The notes below the pieces were generated by a model that saw only the letters and a program-made list of their open reading frames with translations, had not been told where the DNA came from and made no database searches. From NCBI RefSeq assembly GCF_900111095.1, contig NZ_FOGB01000024.1, positions 1 to 35,524 of the forward strand: a stretch of DNA of 35,524 nucleotides. Direction: 5' to 3'. This DNA comes from Amphritea atlantica (GTDB lineage: Bacteria > Pseudomonadota > Gammaproteobacteria > Pseudomonadales > Balneatricaceae). The translations under genes and the position numbers were made by a program. Numbering within the stretch: position 1 is the first letter of the stretch; each line of letters opens with the position of its first letter. Positions 16,505 to 25,524 of the stretch are shown here, in pieces.

Positions 16505-17327
16505 GACCGCCTCCTTGTGTTCCGTGATACCAGGGGAATAACAAAATTGAGACACGCTTGAGGGACCAGTCCATGGCAAACGCAAGTGTCGTGATCCACA
16601 GGACATAAGGCAGAATCACATCCATCGCCATATAGCGTCGAACCAGGAAGATGCGGTAGCCCAGACCATCGGTTGCCGCGATCGCTTCCGCCGCAATCAG
16701 GAATAACCAGGCACTACCCAGGGTCAGGCGTACAGCTTCAATCAGACGGGGCATAATTTGTGGTAACACCACCCTGACGATAATCTGCCAGCTGCTGCCC
16801 CCGAGGGTCTGAGCTTTAATCAGCTGTTCAGGAGGAAGATCGTCGGTGCGCAGCTGGATATCACGAATAATGATCGGACAAATTCCGATAACGATCAGCA
16901 CCACTTTGGATAACTCACCCAAACCAAAAATAATGAACAGAATCGGCAGTATTGCCATCGGTGGAATCAGTGAGATCGCCGTCACTAACGGTGACAACGG
17001 AGAGCGCATATAGGGCACCATGCCATTACCAACACCGATAACCAGTCCGATAAAAGCACTTAATCCAACCCCCATCATCAGACGTTGCAGGCTGGAGAGC
17101 GTATCATTCAGCAGCAGATATTCGCCGGTACGTTTACTGGGCTCAAAGCCCATACGTACAACGGCATCGGCAAAGCTCTGAAAAGAGGGCAGAAGTTTAT
17201 CAGCTGAGTTTTCCGCCAACCGGGCATCTGAAGCGACTATATAGACCAGCAACAGAATAACGAAAGGCAGGAAACCCAGCGCCAGCCGGCCATATCGGCT
17301 GGGCTGACGGTTAATAATACGAGTCAT
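16497..17327 (-). CDS. ABC transporter permease, probable guanidine importer
   Basis: A 276-aa inner-membrane permease of the SsuC/TauC type, with about six hydrophobic helices. A first helix lies near residues 15-35, and a C-terminal group includes SAWLFLIAAEAIAATDGLGY. The EAA-type coupling loop is EAIAATDGLGYRIFLVRRY, which contacts the ATPase. The ATG at 17327 has GGAG about 6 nt upstream. It lies 75 bp after the binding-protein gene, with no gene between, and overlaps the ATPase gene. Confidence 0.87.
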   Translation of the reverse strand: MTRIINRQPSRYGRLALGFLPFVILLLVYIVASDARLAENSADKLLPSFQSFADAVVRMGFEPSKRTGEYLLLNDTLSSLQRLMMGVGLSAFIGLVIGVGNGMVPYMRSPLSPLVTAISLIPPMAILPILFIIFGLGELSKVVLIVIGICPIIIRDIQLRTDDLPPEQLIKAQTLGGSSWQIIVRVVLPQIMPRLIEAVRLTLGSAWLFLIAAEAIAATDGLGYRIFLVRRYMAMDVILPYVLWITTLAFAMDWSLKRVSILLFPWYHGTQGGGHD

Positions 17328-17402
17328 AGATACTCCGTTTAATCTGAATGAAACAGCAGATGTGCAAGGGAAGTTGCGCACAACTCCCCTGTTGTCTCAG
17401 GA

Positions 17403-18485
17403 TTAAAGAGCACCTTCCGCAGCCATCTCCATATAGGCAGGATTAAAGCGCAGTTTTACGTTTGAGGTATTACCGTAGACACCTGAAGGGGTCTCGATAC
17501 CGATAAAGGTTGCATCCGGTGCACCCTCACCCAGCAGACCATGGTCGAAAGAGAACTCGGATACTTTCTGCATAGTGGCCATCAGATCAGCACTGTGGGT
17601 AAATGCAACGGCTTCAGCCGCGGTATAAAACATTTTGGTAGACGCCAGCTGAGCGTCATAACCGGCCAGATCAGTACCCGATGCTTCCGCCATAAAGGTT
17701 TTAGCTTCAGTGGCAGCGGCATCTGTACCCGACATAGTTGCCATAATTTCATACCAGGCGCCGGTCAGGGCTTTGCCCAGCTTGGGGTTAGCCTCCAGCG
17801 TTTCTGTATTAACCACCAACAGGTCGATGATTTCACCGGGAATCATTGAGGAGTCAAATACCTCGCTGGTATTTGGCTGTGCAGTAATCTCACTTAGCAG
17901 AGGGTTCCAGGTTGTCACCGCCGTCACCGTATCAGAACTGAACGCAGCAACCAGATCGGCATCAGAGGTATTAACCACCTTAACATCCTTCTCTGACATG
18001 CCTACCGATTCCAGCCCCCGGGCCAACAGGTAATGAGAGACACTCAGCTCAACCAGATTAACCTGCTGTCCTGCGATATCTTTAAGCGTTTTGTCCCCTT
18101 TCAGCACGACACCGTCATTGCCGTTAGAGAAGTCACCAACAATCAGTGCTGTTGAATCCACGCCGCTCGCCGCGGGAATCGTCAACGCATCCATATTAGT
18201 CATGACGGTGGCATCAAACTGTCCGGCGGTGTACTGATTAATTGACTCGACATAGTCATTCACCTGAACAATGTCGATATTAATGCCATATTTATCAGCC
18301 CATTTATCAACGATGCCTGAAGCTGCAGCGTAGTCCCATGGCATCCAGCCAACGTAGATTGTCCAAGCGAGTTTAAAATCTGTTTTTTCTGCAGCGAACG
18401 CTGCGGGCGAGGTGGTAATCAGGAGGGCGATCATTGAAACAGTTAGTGTTAACGTGCGCATGATCGAGCGGATAGAATGCATCAT
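17403..18485 (-). CDS. Periplasmic substrate-binding protein, probable guanidine importer
   Basis: A 360-aa periplasmic binding protein. A Sec signal peptide ends at about residue 32 (SPAAFA-AEKT). The mature part resembles NMT1/SsuA-type binding proteins, with YVGWMPWDYAAASGIVDKWADKYG near its N-terminus. It is the first gene after the guanidine-I riboswitch, with AAAGGTGAAG before the double ATG start. Homologues beside ykkC riboswitches are often called urea or taurine binding proteins in databases. Guanidine is inferred here from the riboswitch plus the catabolic genes. Confidence 0.88.
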   Translation of the reverse strand: MMHSIRSIMRTLTLTVSMIALLITTSPAAFAAEKTDFKLAWTIYVGWMPWDYAAASGIVDKWADKYGINIDIVQVNDYVESINQYTAGQFDATVMTNMDALTIPAASGVDSTALIVGDFSNGNDGVVLKGDKTLKDIAGQQVNLVELSVSHYLLARGLESVGMSEKDVKVVNTSDADLVAAFSSDTVTAVTTWNPLLSEITAQPNTSEVFDSSMIPGEIIDLLVVNTETLEANPKLGKALTGAWYEIMATMSGTDAAATEAKTFMAEASGTDLAGYDAQLASTKMFYTAAEAVAFTHSADLMATMQKVSEFSFDHGLLGEGAPDATFIGIETPSGVYGNTSNVKLRFNPAYMEMAAEGAL

Positions 18486-18547
18486 AACTTCACCTTTACT
18501 ATTAGTTCACGAAATAAAGCACAAGAGACATAACCAGTTACTGGTAT

Positions 18548-18652
18548 CTGTTCTCCCGGGCTTTTGTCCCTCCGTGTAACCTCAGGTGAGGTCGGCGGCT
18601 CTCGGACCAGTCGCTACGTATTAATAGCCGGAACCCTAGCTGCCTGTTTTCT
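18548..18652 (-). ncRNA. Guanidine-I riboswitch (ykkC class)
   Basis: On the minus strand the leader shows the ykkC hallmarks in order: GCTAGGGTTCCGG, ACTGGTCCGAGAG, ACACGGAGGGA and AAAAGCCCGGGAGA. This combination is diagnostic of the guanidine-I riboswitch, which normally turns expression on when guanidine binds. It ends about 60 nt before the binding-protein start. No textbook terminator with a long T-tract is visible after the aptamer, so the control step may be translational or use a weak terminator. Confidence 0.95.
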
Positions 18653-18711
18653 CAATTGTGTTTGGCGATATTAAATCACCGGTAACGTCCCTCGTGCGTT
18701 TATTAATTGAA

Positions 18712-18727
18712 AGCACTATTTAAGCCA
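18712..18727 (-). promoter_or_regulatory. Sigma54-like promoter of the guanidine operon
   Basis: The minus strand reads TGGCTT-N5-GTGCT, keeping the critical GG and GC of a -24/-12 element at correct spacing. The predicted start near 18700 is about 50 nt before the riboswitch aptamer. There are no TGT-N10-ACA NifA boxes upstream. Confidence 0.5.
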
Positions 18728-18803
18728 ATTAACTAAAGCACTTAACAAACAATCACTTAATAACATTCTTCAGAGTTTCTAATAAAAAAAGGCATCACAA
18801 AAA

Positions 18804-18820
18804 TGCACCACTAATAAGCA
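18804..18820. promoter_or_regulatory. NtrC-like half-conserved dyad
   Basis: The minus strand reads TGCTTAT-N3-TGGTGCA. The right half matches the NtrC box exactly and the left half is weak. It lies about 110 bp upstream of the predicted sigma54 start of the guanidine operon. Confidence 0.3.
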
Positions 18821-18944
18821 ATAGCTTTATACAACGCGCTAAAGATGAGCACTTCAGAGACATTAATCAGGTGAATTGATCGTTAAAAGAGCTTCTATTC
18901 AAAACATAAGACGAACCGTTTTTGTTGAATCATCCTAATCGTTT

Positions 18945-19049
18945 TCAGAGTCCAGGAATACCAATCGGACCTGGCAGGTCAGGGATCGGGGAACAGGCCG
19001 TTAACAAAGAGATCACTGTAAGTAGTAACAGATATTTCAGACGGTACAT
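18945..19049 (-). CDS. Very short lipoprotein (34 aa)
   Basis: A 34-residue protein: a hydrophobic signal of about 18 residues ending in a lipobox, LLTAC (Cys19), then a Pro/Gly-rich mature tail of about 15 residues, SPIPDLPGPIGIPGL. It has AAGG about 10 nt before the ATG. The layout of signal peptide, lipobox and short Pro/Gly tail is unlikely by chance, but I do not recognise a named family. It lies 45 bp downstream of another small gene in the same orientation. Confidence 0.6.
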   Translation of the reverse strand: MYRLKYLLLLTVISLLTACSPIPDLPGPIGIPGL

Positions 19050-19094
19050 AAATAAGAACCTTAAAGAGTCTAAAAACAAGCTGCGTTGATTAAA

Positions 19095-19304
19095 TCACGC
19101 CATTGTCCGGTATTGTAAAATCAGGGCGATAATATCGTGATCACTACAAACCGCTTCCATTGCATCGTTGAGGGTGCGTCGCTGAGGAAGCGAGATATTA
19201 AACTTATTGCGCAAAACTTCGCTGACCTGTTCATCGGAATCAGGGTCAAACGCCTTACCGGCAAAATTACATATTCGTTGTAGAGTAAACGCTCGGGTCG
19301 CCAT
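19095..19304 (-). CDS. Small hypothetical protein (69 aa)
   Basis: I do not recognise this gene. From the ATG at 19304 it encodes 69 residues, soluble and mixed charge, with a central segment DSDEQVSEVLRNKFNISLPQ that looks like a small helical domain. A TTG start five codons upstream is also possible; neither has a strong ribosome-binding site. Codon use looks like that of its neighbours. It is followed in the same direction by the 34-aa lipoprotein gene, so the two may be co-transcribed. Confidence 0.55.
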   Translation of the reverse strand: MATRAFTLQRICNFAGKAFDPDSDEQVSEVLRNKFNISLPQRRTLNDAMEAVCSDHDIIALILQYRTMA

Positions 19305-19448
19305 GAATACAATATCCAATCGTGTGGGTGGAATGAATCTATCGGGTAAAAATACTCGCGTTACACCAGCAGACTACAGCCAGAGAGGAAAGGCCATAGA
19401 ATGATGAATTCAACGGGTGTTTATATTAGCAGACTATAAAAGATGACA

Positions 19449-19468
19449 GCGCTCTGAAGTTCGAGCGC
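19449..19468 (-). terminator. Possible terminator after the 58-aa gene
   Basis: Stem GCGCTC / GAGCGC with an 8-nt loop, followed on the minus strand by TGTCATCTTTTA. It lies 25 bp past the stop of the 58-aa gene. The stem is short and the T-run is interrupted. Confidence 0.4.
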
Positions 19469-19492
19469 GGTTTAGTTTATCGGCTGACGATA

Positions 19493-19669
19493 TTACTTGT
19501 TCTGGGGCTTGCCTAATACAATATGACGCGGGCCGCCATTATTCTCCCGGCCGGAAACGCCTTTCTCTATCTGCTGGATCTCACCACCGGCCTTAAGGAA
19601 GGCAGCCGTCTGTTCTGCGATTGAATCGTGTGTCTGACTTGCTGCTGCTTTTTTAGATTTAACTGCCAT
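19493..19669 (-). CDS. Small basic conserved-looking protein (58 aa)
   Basis: A 58-aa protein starting MAVKSKKAAASQTHDSIAEQ, with a Lys/Ala-rich tail at the N-terminus followed by TAAFLKAGGEIQQIEKGVSG and an end GPRHIVLGKPQNK. Short proteins of this design, with a basic tail and an AFLxxGG..I..I..GVSG core, occur in marine gammaproteobacteria as far as I recall, without a known function. The ATG at 19669 is chosen for GGAG about 9 nt upstream; the longer in-frame reading to 19756 lacks such a site. Confidence 0.65.
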   Translation of the reverse strand: MAVKSKKAAASQTHDSIAEQTAAFLKAGGEIQQIEKGVSGRENNGGPRHIVLGKPQNK

Positions 19670-19781
19670 AAAAAGAACTCCGTTTGAGTGGTGGCGGAGC
19701 ATTATATCATTTTTCATGGCTTTCCGGTGGGATATTTCCCCCCCACCAAGGCCCACGCTAAAAAATGAATTTTGGCAGGGC

Positions 19782-20573
19782 TTAGCGTTTATTATCTGAT
19801 GAAGTTAACAGCGCATCAAAATCAACCAGCGGTAAACTTTCAAAACCAGGTCTGGCAAGCAGGTACCCCTGCATCAGTTCAACACCCGCGTCACGTAACC
19901 AGATAAATTCTTCGATGGTTTCAATCCCCTCAGCCAGTGGAGTGATCCCCAGATCGCGGAACATATTAAGGCAATTAATCACAATCGACTGACGCACATT
20001 ATCCTTATGAATATTCCGAATCAGGGCCATATCCAGTTTAATAATATCGGTCTGAAAGTCGGCCAACAGGTTCAGACCGGAATGGCCGGAACCGAAATCA
20101 TCAGTGGCGGTCTTGAAGCCCAGCGATTGATAATACTCAACGATGCGCTTGATATGGTTACTATCTTCGATCTTTTCCACCTCGGTGAACTCGAACATAA
20201 TTTTCTCAGTAGGGAAATTATATGTCCGGGCAGCCTCAAGGGTCGTGCGTATACAGAGCTCGGGCCGGTAGATAGCATTAGGCAGAAAATTGATACTCAG
20301 CATCGACCTGATGTCGAGCTCAGCGGCCAGGGCGATCGCCTTCACCCGACACAACTGATCAAAAGTGTACCGATTTTCATCATTGACCTGTGAAATAACC
20401 GAATAAGCAGACTCATTATTCAGGCCACGCACCAGAGCTTCATAGCCAAAAATAGTCTGCTGCGAACAGTTCACTATCGGCTGAAACGCCATGGTAAAAT
20501 CGAATTCGAGGCCCACGTCATCAGCACAGTTGCTGCAGACCAACTTCTTACACTCTGTTGGGATATCATCCAT
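19782..20573 (-). CDS. Stand-alone EAL-domain c-di-GMP phosphodiesterase
   Basis: A 263-aa cytoplasmic protein made of one EAL domain (about 25-255) plus a short N-terminal leader. The catalytic set appears complete: E45-A-L in YEALVRG, N in SINFLPNAIY, EFTE, the DDFG loop (TATDDFGSGHSGL), KLD, the second glutamate in LAEGIET and Q in QGYLLARP. It should therefore hydrolyse c-di-GMP to pGpG. The leader carries three cysteines (C8, C13, C16; C-x4-C-x2-C) that could bind metal or sense redox. GAGGGGG precedes the start. It lies downstream of nifA, which is co-oriented with a 209-bp gap, so regulation through the nif region is possible but unproven. Confidence 0.88.
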   Translation of the reverse strand: MDDIPTECKKLVCSNCADDVGLEFDFTMAFQPIVNCSQQTIFGYEALVRGLNNESAYSVISQVNDENRYTFDQLCRVKAIALAAELDIRSMLSINFLPNAIYRPELCIRTTLEAARTYNFPTEKIMFEFTEVEKIEDSNHIKRIVEYYQSLGFKTATDDFGSGHSGLNLLADFQTDIIKLDMALIRNIHKDNVRQSIVINCLNMFRDLGITPLAEGIETIEEFIWLRDAGVELMQGYLLARPGFESLPLVDFDALLTSSDNKR

Positions 20574-20782
20574 AGCGATTCCCCCTCTTCATCATACCCA
20601 GCACTTATCGTGTCTCTGTCATGATCTGATTAAATGCCTGCATCAGAGCACTGTCATCAGAGCACGTACATAACAATTGTCAGAGTATATGAATTAATCC
20701 GATAGGGAAACCGAATACCCTCTACTCACAGCTTAACACCCGTCAGTAACACTAACAGTATGTGTAGATCCGGGGGACTGCG

Positions 20783-22405
20783 TTATAACTTCCTCACTTC
20801 AATGTTCATAGTCTGAATCCGATATGCGATCTGACGCGGTGTCATATTCAACAGCCGGGCGGCTTTCGCCTGCACCCAGCCGGCCTGCTCCAGGGCAGCG
20901 ATCACCTGACGGCGTTCGTCCATGTCCGAATCTTCTGTTAACCCGGACAACTCAGAATTACCACCCTCTTCCGGTTGATGATGAGGAGACGGTGAGGGAA
21001 TGTTTGGCACCGCCTGCGACGCTATCGGGGTAAAGTTCCCCCCCATCAGCTCAGCACTGTTGAAGGAGAAATCCTGCTCTTCAATAACCCCCTCCTCAGC
21101 CATAATCGAGGCGCGCTCAAGGGTATTTTCCAACTCCCTCACGTTCCCCGGCCAGGCGTGGGTCATCAGTTTTCGTACCGCATTTTTGCTGATATCCAGT
21201 GGTCGCCCCTGCGACTTACCGATCTTCGTCAGCAAGAAATTAACCAGTTCAGGAATATCTTCTATCCGCTCCCGTAAAGGAGGCAGGTTGATCGGCATAA
21301 TATTCAACCGGTAGTAGAGATCCTCACGGAAGTTACCATCGCGCACCTCCTGTTCGAGATTCCGGTTGGTAGCGGCGACAATTCTCACCTGCACCGAGAT
21401 AGTTTTATTGCCCCCGACCCGTTCAAACTCTCCCTCCTGTAAGACACGCAACAGCTTGGCCTGAAACATCGGTGATATTTCACCAATTTCATCGAGAAAC
21501 AGTGTCCCCTTATCCGCCTGTTCAAACCGCCCCTGACGGGTGCGGGTGGCACCGGTAAATGCACCTTTCTCATGGCCAAACAGTTCTGACTCCAGCAGGT
21601 TCTCAGGCAGTGCGGCGCAGTTCAGACGGATGAAACTGTTGTGTGCCCGTGGCGAGTTATAGTGTATCGCACTGGCCACCAGCTCTTTACCGGTGCCCGA
21701 TTCGCCCCGCAACAGCACAGTGGTATCCCATTTCGACACCCGCCGGATCTGCTCAAACATCTGCACCATGGTCGGCGTGTGTCCCACCATCAGATTTTCA
21801 AAACCAAACTTGCCTCTGACCCGTCGTCGTAGTTCATCACGTTCATCGGTCAGCTGTTGCTGCTGATTTTCTACCTCGCCCAGCAATCTCAGCAACTGAG
21901 CCAGCAGGTTGGCGATCATATTGAGAAAACGGCACTCTTCAGCCAGAAACCGTTCCGGGTCAGAGGTTGGCTGAGCCGCCAGCACTCCCACCACATTGCC
22001 CCGCTGATCTTTGACCGGCACACCGATAAAGGGCAGGCTCAGCTCAAACAGTTCCAGCCGGTCGAGAAACCGCTGTTCATTGGCCAGATTAGGCAGCACT
22101 AAAGAGTTTTGTGATTTTAAGATTGAGCCAACCAGCCCCTCTCCCTGTTGATAACGGGCCGCCTCTTTGGCCCGCTGCACCACATCAGAGTCGCTGTGCA
22201 CCGCACTGATATAGAGGTTTTCCATCTCATAATCTTTGAGTGCGATCAGACCATTTTTCATCTCCGCTTCGTTGTGCAGAATATTCAGTACTTCATCTAA
22301 ACTGGGGTTCAGGTCTAAAGAACGGGTTAACGTCCAGCATATTTTATCCAGCACATACAGCTGGCGCTCAAACAATTCTGTTCTGGTCGTGGCACTATTC
22401 AACAT
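20783..22405 (-). CDS. nifA: NifA, sigma54-dependent nif activator
   Basis: A 540-aa activator: N-terminal GAF domain (about 15-175), AAA+ domain with Walker A GESGTGK (234-240), the sigma54-contact loop GAFTGA (281-286), Walker B TLFLDEIGE (301-309), then a Fis-type helix-turn-helix (QAKAARLLNMTPRQIAYRI). The linker after the AAA+ domain lacks the Cys pair of oxygen-sensing alphaproteobacterial NifA, which fits control by NifL. It starts 12 bp after nifL with GGGGAGAG upstream. It binds TGT-N10-ACA sites, found here before nifB, the FeSII gene and rnfA. Confidence 0.97.
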   Translation of the reverse strand: MLNSATTRTELFERQLYVLDKICWTLTRSLDLNPSLDEVLNILHNEAEMKNGLIALKDYEMENLYISAVHSDSDVVQRAKEAARYQQGEGLVGSILKSQNSLVLPNLANEQRFLDRLELFELSLPFIGVPVKDQRGNVVGVLAAQPTSDPERFLAEECRFLNMIANLLAQLLRLLGEVENQQQQLTDERDELRRRVRGKFGFENLMVGHTPTMVQMFEQIRRVSKWDTTVLLRGESGTGKELVASAIHYNSPRAHNSFIRLNCAALPENLLESELFGHEKGAFTGATRTRQGRFEQADKGTLFLDEIGEISPMFQAKLLRVLQEGEFERVGGNKTISVQVRIVAATNRNLEQEVRDGNFREDLYYRLNIMPINLPPLRERIEDIPELVNFLLTKIGKSQGRPLDISKNAVRKLMTHAWPGNVRELENTLERASIMAEEGVIEEQDFSFNSAELMGGNFTPIASQAVPNIPSPSPHHQPEEGGNSELSGLTEDSDMDERRQVIAALEQAGWVQAKAARLLNMTPRQIAYRIQTMNIEVRKL

Positions 22406-22417
22406 TATCTCTCCCCA

Positions 22418-24143
<1,726 letters not shown>

Positions 24144-24157
24144 GATAATCGCTAAAT

Positions 24158-24173
24158 TGTAGGAAATACGACA
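24158..24173. promoter_or_regulatory. NifA upstream activator site A (rnfA/nifL)
   Basis: An exact TGT-N10-ACA, about 130 bp upstream of both the predicted rnfA start point (about 24300) and the nifLA start point (about 24035), so it could serve either promoter. Confidence 0.7.
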
Positions 24174-24196
24174 AACAAGCCGAGCGACAAAAGCGA

Positions 24197-24212
24197 TGTA
24201 ACGTTTTTGACA
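24197..24212. promoter_or_regulatory. NifA upstream activator site B (rnfA)
   Basis: An exact TGT-N10-ACA, about 95 bp upstream of the predicted rnfA start point and 1 bp from site C. Confidence 0.75.
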
Positions 24213-24213
24213 A

Positions 24214-24229
24214 TGTTGCTAAACATACA
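24214..24229. promoter_or_regulatory. NifA upstream activator site C (rnfA)
   Basis: A third exact TGT-N10-ACA, separated from site B by one base. Three exact sites within 72 bp are very unlikely by chance. Confidence 0.75.
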
Positions 24230-24272
24230 GAAACAAAAGAACACAACCCCTTATATTTCAGCACCTTATCAA

Positions 24273-24288
24273 TGGCATAGTTAATGCA
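24273..24288 (+). promoter_or_regulatory. Sigma54 promoter of the rnf operon
   Basis: TGGCAT-N5-ATGCA, one mismatch in each half from TGGCAC-N5-TTGCA. The predicted start is near 24300, about 26 bp before rnfA. Confidence 0.8.
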
Positions 24289-24325
24289 GACAGCTTATCA
24301 GCATAAATCTGTTGAGGTTGCATAG

Positions 24326-24898
24326 ATGGAATTAATCACGCTGATGGTCGGCACCGTGCTGGTCAATAACGTCGTTCTGGTGAAGTTTCTGGGTCTCTGT
24401 CCGCTGATGGGCGTATCCAATAAATTCAGTACCGCGACTGGTATGGGGGTGGCGACAACCTTCGTTCTGACCCTTTCATGTATGTCCGGCTGGTTAATTG
24501 AACACTATGTTCTCGAACCGTTGAACCTGCAGTATCTGAGAATCATCTGCTTCATTCTGGTGGTCGCCGCCGTGGTGCAGTTTACCGAGATGATGATTAA
24601 GAAAAGCAGCCCGCTACTACACCGGACCCTGGGCATTTTCCTGCCCCTGATAACCACCAACTGTGCCGTGCTGGGTGTGGCGCTCATCAATATCAGCGAG
24701 GGGTTCTCCTTTATCGAGAGTATGACCTATGGCATTGGCGCCTCAATCGGTTTTTCTCTGGTTCTGATTATCTTTGCCGGGCTGAGAGAGCGCCTGGCGC
24801 TGTCAGAAGTGCCGAAGACCTTTGCCGGCACACCGGTGGCGCTGGTTACCGCAGGTATTCTTTCAATGATTTTTATGGGGTTCGGCGGGCTCGTCTAG
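24326..24898 (+). CDS. rnfA: RnfA, membrane subunit of the Rnf complex
   Basis: A 190-aa integral membrane protein with six predicted helices and the conserved [19 protein letters not shown] start and [12 protein letters not shown] motif shared by RnfA and RnfE. The cysteines in these loops ligate an intramembrane [2Fe-2S] cluster with RnfE. Rnf1 complexes use the ion gradient to drive electrons from NADH to low-potential ferredoxin or flavodoxin for nitrogenase. It is the first of seven rnf genes, under a sigma54 promoter and three NifA sites. Confidence 0.96.
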   Translation: MELITLMVGTVLVNNVVLVKFLGLCPLMGVSNKFSTATGMGVATTFVLTLSCMSGWLIEHYVLEPLNLQYLRIICFILVVAAVVQFTEMMIKKSSPLLHRTLGIFLPLITTNCAVLGVALINISEGFSFIESMTYGIGASIGFSLVLIIFAGLRERLALSEVPKTFAGTPVALVTAGILSMIFMGFGGLV

Positions 24899-24995
24899 AT
24901 TGACCGTTGCGCTATTCAGCGTTTGAAAAGCTGAGATTTTAAACCTGGGCTTATTAAACCTGATCTTATTAACATAGCTTAGAAGGGTAAATATT

Positions 24996-25520
24996 ATGTT
25001 TCTGACTATCGCTGTACTGACCTCTCTGGGATTAATACTGGGATTTATTCTGGGTTATGCGGACAAGGTCTTTGCTGTTGAAGAAGATCCGCTCATCAAA
25101 GATGTCGAATCGATGTTACCGGGCACCCATTGTGGCCAGTGTGGTTTTACCGGCTGCGGCAGTGCAGCTGAAGCGATGGTGAATGGCCAGGCGGATGTCA
25201 CCTGCTGCCCTCCTGGTGGCCAGGTGCTGGCGAAAAGTCTGGCGGAAAAGCTTGGGGTAACAGCCGACCTGAGCAACCTGACGTCAGTACCATTGACCGC
25301 ATCGGTAGAAGAATCTCTCTGCACCGGTTGCTGTCGTTGTTTCAGAGTTTGTCCAACTGACGCCATCGTCGGTGCCAATAAACAGCTCCACTATGTGTTT
25401 AAAGAAGCCTGCACCGGTTGTGGTAAATGTGTCACCGCCTGCCCGGAGAACTGTATCGCCCTGCATCAGGAAGAACAGACTCTGGACAACTGGCACTGGC
25501 CTAAACCTGCTGTGGTATAA
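24996..25520 (+). CDS. rnfB: RnfB, polyferredoxin subunit of the Rnf complex
   Basis: A 174-aa protein: N-terminal membrane helix (about 3-22), the 4Fe-4S motif of the Fd-like Fe-S domain (CGQCGFTGC plus CC-PPGG), and a 2[4Fe-4S] module with CTGCCRCFRVCP and CTGCGKCVTACP. It passes electrons to the external ferredoxin. AGAAGGG lies upstream of the ATG. It follows rnfA after 97 bp, a gap holding two imperfect 15-bp repeats (TTAAACCTG..CTTA) and no gene. Confidence 0.96.
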   Translation: MFLTIAVLTSLGLILGFILGYADKVFAVEEDPLIKDVESMLPGTHCGQCGFTGCGSAAEAMVNGQADVTCCPPGGQVLAKSLAEKLGVTADLSNLTSVPLTASVEESLCTGCCRCFRVCPTDAIVGANKQLHYVFKEACTGCGKCVTACPENCIALHQEEQTLDNWHWPKPAVV

Positions 25521-25524
25521 GACG

